The notes under the pieces are model-generated. The model was not told the DNA's origin, did not search any database, and was given only the letters and a program-made list of their open reading frames with translations. Shown in pieces: positions 1 to 9,566 of a DNA stretch of 64,000 nt. Origin of the DNA: Halobellus salinus (GTDB taxonomy: Archaea > Halobacteriota > Halobacteria > Halobacteriales > Haloferacaceae); NCBI RefSeq assembly GCF_014646875.1, contig NZ_BMOC01000003.1:1-64000 (forward strand). Reading direction: 5' to 3'. The translations under genes and the position numbers were made by a program. Position 1 is the stretch's first letter, and every line of letters starts with the position of its first letter.

Positions 1-28
1 ACGCGTCAACAGGAATACCGAGTCCCTC

Positions 29-108
29 ATACTGTCGGCTATAACTACGTGAAGATTTTCGACACCCCGGGGTGTCGAAATACGTCACGCGACTATAGCC
101 GACAGTAT
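29..108. repeat. 80-bp palindromic element, copy 1
   Basis: Outer 15-bp inverted arms (ATACTGTCGGCTATA and its complement) enclose a 24-bp perfect palindrome at 57-80 centred on CCCCGGGG. A further 5-bp pairing (CGTGA 48-52 with TCACG 85-89) lies between them, so one strand could fold into a single long hairpin. It is identical to the reverse complement of the copy at 39740. No transposase or target-site duplication is visible. An apparent reading frame across it is a by-product of the repeat. Confidence 0.95.
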
Positions 109-654
109 CAACGGTCGGGTATTCAGCCGACTGGGTACCGCCAGTCGTGTCTCCGTGAAGAGGACGTGGCGGAGTGGGTCTGGTTTTGGTACCCACCACG
201 GCCACTGGTCGAAGACCAGATGACGGTGAAACCGTCGTGACGTGGGTGGGGAAGACCATCACCATACGGTATGCTTGAAGCCGATTTAAACTCCCGTTTC
301 AAACTCAGATGAACATCGTCAGTGGATTGCGTCATCAATTGTCGGATTCATCCCCGCGCTAAACCACTGTTTCTTACCCACAAATCGAGTTGTTGCCGAG
401 GTCGATTACTTCGGGCAAAATATCGATATCTGCGGGCGTTATACCGTTATGGACCGATTTTGGCGATCTTGGTTACCCGTGTTCAGTAACCCCCGACTGC
501 CGAGATCACCGCCCGACTCACTCCTTACCTCGATCTTCCGATGACAGATTGGGTTCGACAGCGTCTAAAACGTCCGTTTGGGACTCGATTAACTTATGGG
601 TAAGAGACAGCGCTAAACCACGGGGCTTTCTCCTCGATTCTCCGTAACCGTCGG
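109..654. other. Gene-poor stretch, no supported gene
   Basis: About 550 nt with no convincing coding sequence; the frame at 390-647 has no recognisable motif. The only structure seen is near 605-648, where a stretch containing GGCTTTCTCCTCGATTCTCC closely matches a stretch at 19262-19306. That kind of sequence is commonly seen at ends of haloarchaeal IS200/IS605-type elements, so this may be a relic end. Confidence 0.5.
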
Positions 655-1473
655 TCATACCCGCCCGGAACCCTCACCGGGGTCGTGGCGGCCCCGCTGT
701 CCATCCAGGTGGGCGCGGTGAAGCGCCGCCGTGCCGTCGGTCGGGACGGCCAGTCGCTCCTCGCTCGCCTCCGCTCCGATCGACCCATTCTGTCGGTCCG
801 ATCTGGCGATGGCTCGGCTGACGAGACGCCCGCCGACGGCGACGCCGATAGCACCGACGCCGGCTGCCGCCACCGACCCGACGACCGGGATCGCAGTGAG
901 ACCGAACCCGACGATGCCGACCCCGCCGGTCAGCCCGGCGAGTGCGGACGAGAGACGGACCCCCGCGGCGGATCGCCCGAACCGAACGCCCCGGGCGGCG
1001 CTCCAACCGCTTCCGGCTGTGACGGCGGCGACGCCGACAGCCGCGACGTGCCACGTCGCGACCCCAAGCGCCCCGATCGCGACCCCGAGGATCGGACCCG
1101 GCGGGCCTCCGAGAGCGATCGACCCTGCCTCGATTTCGAGTAGCCCCGACCCCGCAAGCGCCGCCGCCACCGGGAGTGCAGCGCCGACGAGGAGCCCGGT
1201 TCCGCGCACGCCGGCCGCACTGACTGCCGTCCAGTCGCCGACCCGAGAACCCGAACGGTCATCATCGCGCGCGGTTGTGATGAAGTGCCCGACGAGTACG
1301 ACGACGAGCACTGGGGCCACCGCAACGGCGAGTATCAAGAGTGTCCCGATCACGAGTGTCCTGCTCAGACTGGCGCTCCCTGTTCGCGCGGAACGGTCTC
1401 CTCCAGCCCCGACGGCGGTCACTACTCTCCGTCCGGCGTCGATTAGGGCGTCGGCTGCGGTCTGTCGCTGCAT
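655..1473 (-). CDS. Multi-pass membrane protein of unknown function
   Basis: A 272-residue protein starting MQRQTAADAL. A longer upstream frame is possible, but this start gives a normal acidic N-terminus. Hydrophobic segments include residues about 38-62 (TLVIGTLLILAVAVAPVLVV), 90-112, 120-150 and 185-220, rich in Gly, Ala and Val. The C-terminal 40 residues are hydrophilic. I do not recognise a family. It is transcribed divergently from aspS, and the 84-nt gap holds the aspS promoter hairpin. Probably an integral membrane protein; function unknown. Confidence 0.7.
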   Translation of the reverse strand: MQRQTAADALIDAGRRVVTAVGAGGDRSARTGSASLSRTLVIGTLLILAVAVAPVLVVVLVGHFITTARDDDRSGSRVGDWTAVSAAGVRGTGLLVGAALPVAAALAGSGLLEIEAGSIALGGPPGPILGVAIGALGVATWHVAAVGVAAVTAGSGWSAARGVRFGRSAAGVRLSSALAGLTGGVGIVGFGLTAIPVVGSVAAAGVGAIGVAVGGRLVSRAIARSDRQNGSIGAEASEERLAVPTDGTAALHRAHLDGQRGRHDPGEGSGRV

Positions 1474-1519
1474 CGCGCCTGAGTGGTTCCATTCCGGTAT
1501 TTGAACCCTCGTGCCCGAA

Positions 1520-1543
1520 CCGCCCGTTTTTAACATCGGGCGG
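1520..1543 (+). promoter_or_regulatory. aspS promoter: TATA-like box inside a hairpin loop
   Basis: Perfect 7-bp inverted arms CCGCCCG (1520-1526) and CGGGCGG (1537-1543) flank TTTTTAACAT, which looks like the TATA element about 25 nt before the aspS start at 1558. The arrangement could let a dyad-binding protein compete with TBP; that is inference. Confidence 0.5.
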
Positions 1544-1557
1544 CTGGAACACCCTGT

Positions 1558-2862
1558 ATGGACGGTAGAACGCACACTGTGGATGTCAACCCCGGTGAGA
1601 CAGTCACCGTCGCCGGATGGGTCCACGAGGTCCGCGACCTCGGCGGCATCGCCTTTCTGATTCTCCGTGACACCACGGGTAAGATCCAGATCGTCTTCAA
1701 AGAAGACGAAATGGACGCCGACCTCGTCGGAACTGGTCTAGGTGTCGCCCGCGAGAGCGTCATCACCGTTACCGGTGACGCGGAGGAGCACTCGAACGCC
1801 CCCGGCGGGGTCGAGGTCACACCTGAGTCCGTCGAGGTGCTCGCCGAGTCTGATACTGAACTCCCGCTCGACCCTTCGGGGAAGGTCGACGCCGACCTCT
1901 CGACGCGGCTCGACAACCGGACGCTTGACCTCCGGAAGGAGGAGGTGAAAGCGATCTTCGAGATCCGTGCGGAGGTCCTTCGGTCGGTCCGCGAGGCGTT
2001 CTACGACCTCGGGAGTACCGAGATCAACACGCCGAAGATCGTCGCCACCGGCACCGAAGGCGGCACCGAACTGTTCCCGATCACGTACTTCGGCGAGGAG
2101 GCGTTCATGAACCAGTCGCCCCAGTTGTTCAAACAGCTGATGGTCGGGTCGGGCCTCGAACGGGTCTTCGAGATCGGCCCGATCTTCCGCGCGGAGGAGC
2201 ACAACACCCCGCGGCACCTCAACGAAGCGACGATGATCGACTTCGAGTCCGCGTTCTTCGACCACACCGAGGCGATGGACGCCTGCGAGCACGTCGTCAG
2301 GAACGCCTACGACGGGGTCGCGGCCAACTGCCAGCGGGAACTCGAACTCCTCGGGCTCGAAGACGCCTTCGAGGTGCCCGACGAGGCGTTCCCCCGGCTG
2401 ACCTACCAGGAGGCGATCGAGCGGATCAACGCGACCGGCGAACTCGACGAGCAGCTCGTGTGGGGCGACGACCTCCCGACCGAGGGCGAGCGCGCGCTGG
2501 GCGACGACGTCGGCTCACACTACTTCATCACCGACTGGCCCAGCGAGATCAAGCCGTTCTACATCAAGGACCACGACGGCGACGCGGATCTCTCGACAGG
2601 ATTCGATATGATGCATCCGGTGATGGAACTCGTCTCCGGCGGCCAGCGTGAACACCGCTACGACCACCTGGTCACGGGATTCGAGCAGCAGGGGCTTGAC
2701 CCCGACCAGTTCGACTACTACACCAAGATGTTCAAATACGGGATGCCGCCGCACGCCGGGTGGGGACTGGGAGTCGAGCGCCTCGTGATGACGATGCTCG
2801 GACTGGAGAACATCCGGGAAGCCGTGTTGTTCCCACGCGACCGGCAGCGCCTGTCGCCGTAA
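1558..2862 (+). CDS. aspS: Aspartyl-tRNA synthetase (archaeal type)
   Basis: Class II aminoacyl-tRNA synthetase of 434 residues, the usual archaeal length. An OB-fold anticodon-binding domain occupies about residues 1-105, followed by the catalytic core. Motif 2 is [11 protein letters not shown] (about 210-220) and motif 3 is [11 protein letters not shown] near residue 400. The short bacterial-type insert is absent. Archaeal enzymes of this type often charge both tRNA-Asp and tRNA-Asn, the latter corrected by an amidotransferase; which applies here cannot be read from sequence alone. The C-terminus [10 protein letters not shown] is the family norm, and its coding sequence is repeated downstream. 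Confidence 0.97.
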   Translation: MDGRTHTVDVNPGETVTVAGWVHEVRDLGGIAFLILRDTTGKIQIVFKEDEMDADLVGTGLGVARESVITVTGDAEEHSNAPGGVEVTPESVEVLAESDTELPLDPSGKVDADLSTRLDNRTLDLRKEEVKAIFEIRAEVLRSVREAFYDLGSTEINTPKIVATGTEGGTELFPITYFGEEAFMNQSPQLFKQLMVGSGLERVFEIGPIFRAEEHNTPRHLNEATMIDFESAFFDHTEAMDACEHVVRNAYDGVAANCQRELELLGLEDAFEVPDEAFPRLTYQEAIERINATGELDEQLVWGDDLPTEGERALGDDVGSHYFITDWPSEIKPFYIKDHDGDADLSTGFDMMHPVMELVSGGQREHRYDHLVTGFEQQGLDPDQFDYYTKMFKYGMPPHAGWGLGVERLVMTMLGLENIREAVLFPRDRQRLSP

Positions 2863-3034
2863 GGCGACGGCGCGGCCACGAGCGCAGCGAGTCTCTCTTT
2901 GTTCCCGCGAGACCGCCAGCGACTCGGCCCGTAGGGCTGGTCGCTGCGATTCGAGGGGGAACCGGAGCGACAAGCGCAGCGAGTCTCTCTTTGTTCCCGC
3001 GAGATCGACAACGGCTCTCGCTGTAAGGCGAGGT
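2827..3034 (+). repeat. Tandem reiteration of the aspS 3' end
   Basis: The segment coding the last residues plus stop (starting TTGTTCCC at 2827) recurs at 2899 and 2991 in diverged form, each followed by a stop-like GTAGGGC or GTAAGGC. The spacers share AGCGCAGCGAGTCTCTCT (about 2881 and 2973). Periods are 72 and 92 nt. Confidence 0.8.
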
Positions 3035-3200
3035 CGTCGCGACCGGGAGGGGATTCGTTGAACGAACGCACTGAGCCCAACGGCGTTCCCGCGCGGTAGA
3101 CAGTGGCTGAGTCCGGAGTCGGCGACTGGAACGCGCCGAACGGACCCTGGCTGGCCCCGAACCGCACCCGATTTAACTCGGCCGGTACAACCGGCAGTCG
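2863..3200. other. Intergenic region aspS to pantoate kinase
   Basis: A 338-nt gap without a gene. Its first half is the aspS 3'-end reiteration. The second half shows nothing clear until GATTTAACTC (3170-3179), a TATA-like box about 22 nt before the pantoate kinase start. Confidence 0.6.
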
Positions 3201-4085
3201 ATGACAGACGAGGCGAGGGTGTTCGTCCCCGGACACCTCACGGGGTTTTTCAGCGCACACCCGGAGACGAACCCGTCTGCTTCCGGATCTCGCGGAGGCG
3301 GGGTGACGCTATCCCACGGTGTCGACGTGCGTGTCGGCCCCGGCGGCCACAGCGGCGCTGACGCTTCGGTCGTCACGCTGAACGGCGAGTCTGTCGCGGT
3401 CGATGCCGTTGCCGGCGTCCGCGACGCGCTCGGTGCTTCGGACGCAGCGGTGACGGTGGAGACGACGCTGCCACTCGGGGCCGGGTTCGGTGTCTCCGGG
3501 GCGGTCGCACTCGGCACCGCCTACGGGATCAACGCGGTGTACGACCGCCACCGCGGCGAGAACGACCTGGTTTCGATCGCCCACTGCGCCGAGGTCACGG
3601 CGAGGACTGGACTCGGCGACGTCGTCGCCCAGGCCCGCGGCGGGCTTCCGATCCGGCTCGAACCCGGCGGCCCCGACCACGGCCGGCTTGACGGGATTCC
3701 GGCGGCGCCCCGCGTCGAGTACGTGACGTTCGGGTCGGTGTCGACCGAGGCCGTCCTCTCGGGTGACACGACCCGGCTGACCGCTGCCGGAGGGCGGGCG
3801 CTGGCCGACCTCCGCGACGCACCGACGCCGTCCAGACTGGTCGAGCTCTCCCGGCGGTTCGCCCGCGAGGCGGACCTCCTGACCGACCGCGTTGCCGACG
3901 TCATCGAATCCGTCCGCGACGCCGGCGGTGACGCCGCGATGGCGATGCTCGGTGACACCGCCTTCGCGTTCGGGAGCGGCCTCTCGGACGCGGGGTATGA
4001 CCCAGAAGTCTGTGCCGTCCATCCCGGCGGAGCGACGCTCCGCGCGGCGGAACACGCCGAGTCGACGCCGCCCGACGTGGAATGA
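3201..4085 (+). CDS. Pantoate kinase (GHMP superfamily)
   Basis: Archaeal CoA biosynthesis step that phosphorylates pantoate to 4-phosphopantoate, replacing the bacterial order of reactions. The 294-residue protein has the GHMP ATP-binding loop at about residues 93-108 (PLGAGFGVSGAVALGTAYGI). The N-terminus VFVPGHLTGFFSAHPETNP and the mid-protein ARTGLGDVVAQARGG match archaeal pantoate kinases. The next pathway enzyme starts 69 nt downstream on the same strand, which strongly supports the call. Confidence 0.93.
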   Translation: MTDEARVFVPGHLTGFFSAHPETNPSASGSRGGGVTLSHGVDVRVGPGGHSGADASVVTLNGESVAVDAVAGVRDALGASDAAVTVETTLPLGAGFGVSGAVALGTAYGINAVYDRHRGENDLVSIAHCAEVTARTGLGDVVAQARGGLPIRLEPGGPDHGRLDGIPAAPRVEYVTFGSVSTEAVLSGDTTRLTAAGGRALADLRDAPTPSRLVELSRRFAREADLLTDRVADVIESVRDAGGDAAMAMLGDTAFAFGSGLSDAGYDPEVCAVHPGGATLRAAEHAESTPPDVE

Positions 4086-4154
4086 CGCGCGACAGGTGGA
4101 TGCGTCGCCGTCCCGAACCGGCCGGCTTTTGTCTCCACCCGTCGACCAGGGGGT

Positions 4155-4916
4155 ATGAGCGAGATCGATGTTCCGGAGAGCCACCCCCGGTACCAGTCGT
4201 TGCTCACCCGCCATCGGATCGAAGACGGGGTCGATCGGGGCATCACGACCCGACAGGGGCTCATCGCGGAGGGCCGCGGCGAGGCCTTCGACTACCTGCT
4301 CGGGGAGCGCACGATTTCCAGTTCCGACGACGCCGCCCGGGTGGCCGCCGCGCTCCTGTTGCTCGCTGAGCGCCCCGCGATCTCGGTCAACGGCAACGTG
4401 GCCGCCTTGGTCCCCGCGGAGACGGTCGACCTCGCAGCCGCCGTCAACGCCGACGTCGAAGTGAACCTGTTCAACCGGACGGACGACCGGATGCGGTCGA
4501 TCGTCGCTCACCTCAGAGAGCACGGTACCGACGAGGCGGGCGTCGCGGTACGGGGACTCGACGCCGATGCCCGGATCCCAGGGCTCGACCACGAGCGCGC
4601 GACAGTCGACGCCGACGGCATCGGCAACGCGGACGTTGTCGTGGTTCCCCTGGAGGACGGTGACCGGGCGGCGGCGCTGGCCGCGATGGGGAAAGCCGAG
4701 GTCGTGATCGACCTGAACCCGCTGTCGCGGTCGGCGCAGGCTGCGACGGTCCCTATTATCGACAACGTCGTGCGTGCGGTGCCGAACATCACCGGCCACG
4801 CCCGCGACCTCTCTGGGGCGTCGCGCGCGGAGTTGGAGGCGACTGTCCGGGGGTTCGACGCCGACGGGGCGCTTGGGGCCGCCGAGGACGCGATCCGGTC
4901 GGGGGAGTTGGGCTGA
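4155..4916 (+). CDS. 4-phosphopantoate--beta-alanine ligase
   Basis: Archaeal phosphopantothenate synthetase, which joins 4-phosphopantoate and beta-alanine using ATP after pantoate kinase. It has 253 residues, the family size. Conserved blocks seen are ESHPRYQSLLTRHRIEDGVD (4-25), GLIAEGRGEAFDYLLGE, AISVNGNVAAL, EVNLFNRTDDR and the C-terminal VIDLNPLSRSAQ...PIIDNVVRAVPNI. It lies directly downstream of pantoate kinase, probably co-transcribed. Confidence 0.95.
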   Translation: MSEIDVPESHPRYQSLLTRHRIEDGVDRGITTRQGLIAEGRGEAFDYLLGERTISSSDDAARVAAALLLLAERPAISVNGNVAALVPAETVDLAAAVNADVEVNLFNRTDDRMRSIVAHLREHGTDEAGVAVRGLDADARIPGLDHERATVDADGIGNADVVVVPLEDGDRAAALAAMGKAEVVIDLNPLSRSAQAATVPIIDNVVRAVPNITGHARDLSGASRAELEATVRGFDADGALGAAEDAIRSGELG

Positions 4917-5102
4917 GTACGCGACTGCTGGACGGTGCGGCGACGACCAGGTAGGGGAGCGAGCAGTCGGCACCCACAGTCGATCCCACGCCGGTGTGCC
5001 GAACACCCGCTCTCCGGCGCGGGGCTGCCGTCAGCGCATGCGCTCGCTGCTCCCGGGATCGGATATCAACCCTCGGACTGGGGGGAATCGCGAGCGACGC
5101 CG

Positions 5103-5828
5103 TCACTCCTCTCGCAGTTCGGCCTCGGCGAGCGCGTCGTTGAGATCCTCGCGGACGAACTCCCCGGTTTCTCTGTCCATCGCGGTGGTCACCACCCGGT
5201 TCTCCTGGACGCTCGACCCGTCCCGGAGGAGGAGCCGGAGGTTACCGTTGTCGCCGGCGCGGGTCACCTTCGCCCGCAGCCCCGTCTGCGACCCGGTGCC
5301 GCCGGCGTCGATCGGCCCGGGGACGATCTTCTTCACGTGCGGATGGTCGGCGACGACACCGATGGCTCGCCGCCCGTTCCGGCCGCCGATGAGCGTCGAG
5401 TGCGACCCGCCGAGTTTCTCTCTGGGGGCGGTGTCGACGACTTCCAGGGACCGCTCGCCGCGGCGTTCCAACACCCGCTCGACGGGGTCGTCGGCCGCGA
5501 CCCGGTAGAACTCGTGGTGGAGCTGTGCGCGGGTCTCACGCAGTACGGCGCGGTCACCCGCGGCGAAGACGGTCTCGGGCCGCTTCCGGCGGATGTCGTC
5601 TGCGACCCGGCCGGCGAAGTTCCGGAGTTCGACCGTCTCGGCCTCGGGGTCGTCCTCCGGGACTGTCGTCAGCGCGGTCCGGCCGACCACCTTCTCGCCG
5701 TCGAGCATCGTCAGCTCCGCGCGGTCGCGCTCGAAGACGACCACGACGGCGTCGCAGTTTCCGGTGTTACAGACCAGGCAGTAGTCGCCGGGGCGTTCAA
5801 GCGGGGTCCCGCACCGACGACAGTCCAT
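5103..5828 (-). CDS. DUF2103-type predicted metal-binding protein
   Basis: A 241-residue protein beginning MDCRRCGTPLERPGDYCLVC, a four-cysteine zinc-ribbon-like N-terminus (CxxC...CxxC). The middle has GGSHSTLIGGRNGRRAIG and HPHVKKIVPGPIDAGGTGSQ, which I associate with the haloarchaeal DUF2103 family; biochemical role unknown. It is the last gene of a minus-strand group with truD, a histidine kinase and pth2, 43 nt downstream of truD. A nucleic-acid or translation-linked role is only suggested by that company. Confidence 0.8.
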   Translation of the reverse strand: MDCRRCGTPLERPGDYCLVCNTGNCDAVVVVFERDRAELTMLDGEKVVGRTALTTVPEDDPEAETVELRNFAGRVADDIRRKRPETVFAAGDRAVLRETRAQLHHEFYRVAADDPVERVLERRGERSLEVVDTAPREKLGGSHSTLIGGRNGRRAIGVVADHPHVKKIVPGPIDAGGTGSQTGLRAKVTRAGDNGNLRLLLRDGSSVQENRVVTTAMDRETGEFVREDLNDALAEAELREE

Positions 5829-5871
5829 GGCTGACGCAGAGGGCGAACGGACAAAAGCGCGGCTATGCGTT

Positions 5872-7236
5872 CTACAGTTCCGTCGGCGGTACTTTCAGAT
5901 ACTCACGCAGCAGCACCGTCGCGTACGACCCCGACGGCAGCGAGAAAGAGAGGTCGTACGCATCGCCCGCGGGGTCGGTCTCGACGCCGACGCGCGTTCG
6001 GAGCAGCACCGCTCGCCGCGTCCCCGTGGAGTGGAACGCACCCGGCAGGTCAAAGTCCGCGGGCGCGAGTCCGAGGTCGTCGAGCACCGACCGCTCGATC
6101 TCGCCCGGTTCACCCGCCGCGAACTCGGTGTCGACACCGACCAACGGCGCGGTCACGAACGCCCGGCCGCGGTCGCAGTGGCGCGTCATCACGTCAACCC
6201 GCCGGCCGGTTGCGACCTGGGTCCGGTCGGTGTCGGGGCGGGAGAGGTCCGCTGGAGCGTCGCCGTCGGCGAAACACACGACGTCGCCCTCGACCGGCCG
6301 CGCGATCGGAAGCCCGCGCCGAAGCCGCTCGCTCACGATTCGGTTGAACGCGTACGACTGCGCGGCGTTGACGAACAGCCGCTGGAGGTTGGTCGGCACG
6401 GCCTCCAGGGCGTGTCGCCACGCTTCGGGGGTCGCGTCGCCGTCCTCGTTCAGCCGGTGAAGCATCGACCGCTCGAACCGGAGCGCGCCGGGCATCCGTT
6501 CGACCGCGGCCGCCCAGTCGGGGTCGTCGGTTTCGGCCTGTTGGTCGACGAAGGTCCGGGCGTCCCGGGTCGCCTCGGGCTCCGCGTCGGCGGGGGTGCC
6601 GGCGTAGGCCAGCACGGCCTCCCGCCACTCTCCGCGGGTGAGACAGAGCCCGACCTTGTGGGTCACTGGCCGCCGACTTCCGAACCGCTGGTGACCGAAG
6701 TAGTTGGGGACCGCGACGTCAGCGGGGTCGTCGTGGCTCTCGTCTCCAGTACCGACGCGGAGGGCGGCGGTGACTTCGTCGACGGTCTCGGGGGTGGCGT
6801 CACGGACGCGGATCTCGAACGCGTTCCCCGCCAAGTCGCCGAAGTACAGCGCGCGCCCGACCCGGCCTACCAGTTCGATGTCGGCGGCGGCGACCGCGGG
6901 GACATCGTCGGGAGCGACGTTCGCGAGGGTGAAAAGCTGGGTCGTGACCGCGTGTTTGTCTTTGGTCCCCGCCCACGAGACCCGCTCGCGACTGATCCCC
7001 AGCGCGTTCGAGACCCGGTTGGCGAAGTCGTTCGTGTCCCACTTCCGGAGCGTCGCCCGAACGAGCAGGTGTGGGTAGTCGCCGGTGTCAGCGTCGAGTG
7101 GTGCGGGCGAGGTGGTTTCCAGTTCGCGGACCCGGAAGTCCTCCGGGCGTGTTCGCAGCCGTCCGCCGGTGCCGGCGGCGTCGCTCCGGTAGTACTCGAT
7201 CCCGACGCGCCGTTCAGCGGGGTGGGCCTCGCGCAT
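5872..7236 (-). CDS. truD: tRNA pseudouridine(13) synthase
   Basis: Forms pseudouridine at position 13 of tRNA. The chosen start [16 protein letters not shown] gives 454 residues; an upstream in-frame ATG would add 25 low-complexity residues and is less likely. TruD hallmarks are [14 protein letters not shown] near the N-terminus, the catalytic-loop motif [14 protein letters not shown] (about residues 90-103, catalytic Asp in TKD), and [20 protein letters not shown]-terminal TRUD-specific insert domain follows. The 71-nt gap upstream separates it from the histidine kinase. Confidence 0.96.
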   Translation of the reverse strand: MREAHPAERRVGIEYYRSDAAGTGGRLRTRPEDFRVRELETTSPAPLDADTGDYPHLLVRATLRKWDTNDFANRVSNALGISRERVSWAGTKDKHAVTTQLFTLANVAPDDVPAVAAADIELVGRVGRALYFGDLAGNAFEIRVRDATPETVDEVTAALRVGTGDESHDDPADVAVPNYFGHQRFGSRRPVTHKVGLCLTRGEWREAVLAYAGTPADAEPEATRDARTFVDQQAETDDPDWAAAVERMPGALRFERSMLHRLNEDGDATPEAWRHALEAVPTNLQRLFVNAAQSYAFNRIVSERLRRGLPIARPVEGDVVCFADGDAPADLSRPDTDRTQVATGRRVDVMTRHCDRGRAFVTAPLVGVDTEFAAGEPGEIERSVLDDLGLAPADFDLPGAFHSTGTRRAVLLRTRVGVETDPAGDAYDLSFSLPSGSYATVLLREYLKVPPTEL

Positions 7237-7307
7237 CTGCTCTGGTTGGCGTACCGGCCGGGGCGTAATACCGTTGGCTATCGGCGCGGGACCCCTCGCG
7301 CCGACCG

Positions 7308-8339
7308 TCACTCCTCCGGGAGCCGCTCAACGCGCTCCATCCCGGTGAGCTCGAACCGTGCGCCGCCGTCGGCGCCCTCGGTGACGCGGACGTCCCACCC
7401 GTGGGCGTCCGCGGCGGCCGCCACGATGTTCAGCCCGAAGCCGGTCCCCGCCGTCGCGGTGGTGTATCCGTACTCGAAAACGCGCTCCCGGGCGTCTGGC
7501 GGGATCCCCGGACCGTCATCCTCAACAGCGATCCCGTCGCCGCCGGACAGCGGGGACACTGTGACCGTCACGCCGTCTCCGACGTGTCTGACCGCGTTCT
7601 CGAAGAGGTTCTCCAGCAACCGGCACAGCCGCTTCGGATCAGCGGCGACGGTTCCGAGGTCGCCGCTCACGACGAGTCCGGCGGTCCCGTCGCGGTCGCC
7701 CGCTACCGCCGCCCAGGTCTCCTCGACCGCCCCGTTCAGATCGATCCGCTCGGGGTCGCCGACGTGTCGGTCTCCGTTGACGAGCGTGCGGACGTCGTCG
7801 ACGATGTCCGCCATCCGGTCGTGGACTCCCTCGAGGCGGTCCAGCCACTCCTCGCCGCCGGTGGCCTCCGACCGGAGGATCTCCACCTGCGCTTCGGCGG
7901 CGTTCAGCGGGCTTCGGAGGTCGTGGGTCAACACCTCCGCAAACCGCTCGAGCTCCCGTTCCCGCTCGGCGCGGTCGGTCACGTCCCGGACGACGGCGAC
8001 AAGGCAGGTCCGACCCTCGACGGTCGTCACCGAGACGCTTGACTCCACCCGGAACGTGCCGCCGTCGCGCCGCCGAGCGGTCCACCGGAACGTCGCCGAC
8101 CCGGTCTCCGAAGCCGCCCGGCGGGCGTCCGCGCGGGCGTCGCGGACGGCGTCGGGAGTCGTGGCGTAGGCGTCGAGGGTGAGGTCCCGGAACGCCGCCG
8201 GCGGGTGGCCGAACAGCCGCTCAACGGCGTCGTTGACCGCGACGACCTCGCCGGTGTCGGCGTCGGTGACGATCACGGCGTCGGCGATGTCGTCAACGGT
8301 CCCCGAGAGCGCGCCGCTCCCGGACGGTGTGTCCCTCAT
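7308..8339 (-). CDS. PAS-domain sensor histidine kinase, soluble
   Basis: Has 343 residues and no membrane segments. A PAS domain spans about 12-125 ([20 protein letters not shown]...[11 protein letters not shown]). The phosphoacceptor H-box THDLRSPLN follows near 138-146. The ATPase domain has an N-box [14 protein letters not shown]1 DDGPGIP and G2 GTGFGLNIV. It should autophosphorylate in response to a cytosolic or diffusible cue and pass phosphate to an unlinked response regulator, since none is adjacent. It sits between pth2 and truD on the same strand. Confidence 0.92.
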   Translation of the reverse strand: MRDTPSGSGALSGTVDDIADAVIVTDADTGEVVAVNDAVERLFGHPPAAFRDLTLDAYATTPDAVRDARADARRAASETGSATFRWTARRRDGGTFRVESSVSVTTVEGRTCLVAVVRDVTDRAERERELERFAEVLTHDLRSPLNAAEAQVEILRSEATGGEEWLDRLEGVHDRMADIVDDVRTLVNGDRHVGDPERIDLNGAVEETWAAVAGDRDGTAGLVVSGDLGTVAADPKRLCRLLENLFENAVRHVGDGVTVTVSPLSGGDGIAVEDDGPGIPPDARERVFEYGYTTATAGTGFGLNIVAAAADAHGWDVRVTEGADGGARFELTGMERVERLPEE

Positions 8340-8484
8340 CTACTACCAGGTGGGGACGGGGTCGTGGTAAGTTGTTTGGCCGTGATGCGTCTGAGCTACT
8401 CACCGCAGAAGTCGTGGGATTCAGTGTGGACTCCCGTTCCGACCCCAGTCGAGTCGGGAGAATCGCACCGACCCGCAACCGCAC

Positions 8485-8823
8485 TCAGTACAGCGACAGA
8501 TCGCCGGTCACGCGGTCAACCTCGTCCTCGTCGCCGGGCCCGACCGCCAGGCAGGTCACCGTCCCCGGTTCCAACTGAGTGTGGCCGGCGTCGCGGACAA
8601 TCGCGTTCGGAAGCCCCCGGCGCTCGGCGGCGTCGGCCAGCCCGAACAGTTCGGACTCGCCGTCGGCCTTCAGCACGATCTTCTTCTGACCCTCTCCTTT
8701 CCACTGCTTCCGGGTCCGGTCGCTCGTGTCCTCGTACGCCGACAGCGACGCGTGGGCGACCTGCGCGGCGAGTTTGCCCCGGCCCATCCCGAGGTCCGTC
8801 CGGGCGACGATGGCCTGTTTCAT
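8485..8823 (-). CDS. pth2: Peptidyl-tRNA hydrolase, Pth2 type
   Basis: Releases peptidyl-tRNA prematurely dropped from ribosomes. The 112-residue protein is the usual Pth2 length. Hallmarks are the N-terminal [20 protein letters not shown] followed by QVAHAS (Lys and His of the active site), [18 protein letters not shown], and the C-terminal CLAVGP...VTGDLSLY. It is divergent from dcd, with 149 nt between the starts. Confidence 0.96.
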   Translation of the reverse strand: MKQAIVARTDLGMGRGKLAAQVAHASLSAYEDTSDRTRKQWKGEGQKKIVLKADGESELFGLADAAERRGLPNAIVRDAGHTQLEPGTVTCLAVGPGDEDEVDRVTGDLSLY

Positions 8824-8860
8824 ACCTCACGGTGGCGCGTGCGATCGTATATGTCCTCCC

Positions 8861-8946
8861 TTCCGACGCCAAAGCCCCGCACATTATCCCTTCCGACGCC
8901 AAAGCCCCGCACATTATCCCTTCCGACGCCAAAGCCCCGCACTTTA
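8861..8946 (+). repeat. 30-bp tandem repeat, 2.9 copies, upstream of dcd
   Basis: The unit TTCCGACGCCAAAGCCCCGC followed by ACATTATCCC occurs perfectly at 8861-8890 and 8891-8920, then 8921-8942, after which the third copy diverges to ACTTTACGTC. ACTTTACG ends about 25 nt before the dcd ATG and is the likely TATA element, so the repeat looks like a multiplied promoter segment. There are no spacers, so it is not a CRISPR. Confidence 0.95.
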
Positions 8947-8972
8947 CGTCGGTGCCGGTCCGTCGGTCGGGT

Positions 8973-9566
8973 ATGATCCTCTCGGACGACGACATCCTGG
9001 CCCGGTTGGAGGCCGGCGACCTCGTCGTCGACCCCCTCGACGACATCGATATGCAGGTCCAGCCCGCGAGCGTCGACCTCCGGCTCGGCGAGGAGTTCCT
9101 GGAGTTCCAACGCGCCAACATCTCGTGCATCCACCCCAATCGCGAGGAGGAGATCTCCGAGTACGTCGAGGAGACCGTGGTCCCGGAGGGCGAGGAGTTC
9201 ATCCTCCACCCCGGGGACTTCGTGCTCGGCACCACCAAGGAGCGCGTCGCGATCCCGGATGACCTGGTTGCCCACGTTGAGGGGCGGTCGTCGCTCGGGC
9301 GGCTCGCGATCGTGGTCCACGCGACCGCGGGGCTGGCCGACCCCGGCTACGAGGGCCAGATCACGCTGGAGCTCTCGAACCTCGGCACCGCGCCCGTGGC
9401 GCTCACCCCGGGGATGCGGATCTCACAGCTCACGTTCACCGAACTCAAGAGCCCGGCTGCGCGGCCCTACGGTGCCGAGCGCGGCTCGAAGTACCAGGGG
9501 CAGTCGGGGCCGCAGGCCTCCCGGATCGGGTCCGATCCGGAGTTCGCGGGCCAGGGCGAGAAATGA
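8973..9566 (+). CDS. dcd: dCTP deaminase family protein
   Basis: Supplies dUMP or dUTP for thymidylate synthesis by deaminating dCTP. The 197-residue protein starts [19 protein letters not shown] at the ATG placed one TATA distance after ACTTTACG. Family motifs are [12 protein letters not shown] (about 27-38), the active-site segment [20 protein letters not shown] and [16 protein letters not shown], then the C-terminal [14 protein letters not shown]. It overlaps the downstream thiR start by ATGA, so the two are translationally coupled. Confidence 0.95.
   Translation: MILSDDDILARLEAGDLVVDPLDDIDMQVQPASVDLRLGEEFLEFQRANISCIHPNREEEISEYVEETVVPEGEEFILHPGDFVLGTTKERVAIPDDLVAHVEGRSSLGRLAIVVHATAGLADPGYEGQITLELSNLGTAPVALTPGMRISQLTFTELKSPAARPYGAERGSKYQGQSGPQASRIGSDPEFAGQGEK

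Noticed and set aside
49-240. Open frame starting MKIFDTPGCRNTSRDYSRQY, and the similar one at 10490-10672
   Set aside because: The shared part is simply the translated palindromic element; the tails differ and lack halophilic composition.
390-647. 85-codon frame in the first gene-poor stretch
   Set aside because: Composition unlike halophilic proteins and its end lies in an IS-like relic.
3309-5006. Long antisense frame over the CoA genes; similar ones at 12864-14228, 49024-50556 and 56049-58409
   Set aside because: Antisense shadows of well-supported genes, common at high G+C; no recognisable motifs.
8400-8425. AAGTCGTGGGATTC near the histidine kinase, similar to the 18.4-kb IS-like end
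   Set aside because: The hairpin partner and TTGAC start are missing, so similarity may be chance.
8861-8946. CRISPR-like appearance of the 30-bp repeats, and of the 22-bp repeats at 38212
   Set aside because: Units are directly adjacent with no spacers, and no cas genes are present.
8205-8972. Long N-terminal extension in frame with dcd
   Set aside because: It would cross pth2 on the other strand and the tandem repeat; the promoter box fits the start at 8973.
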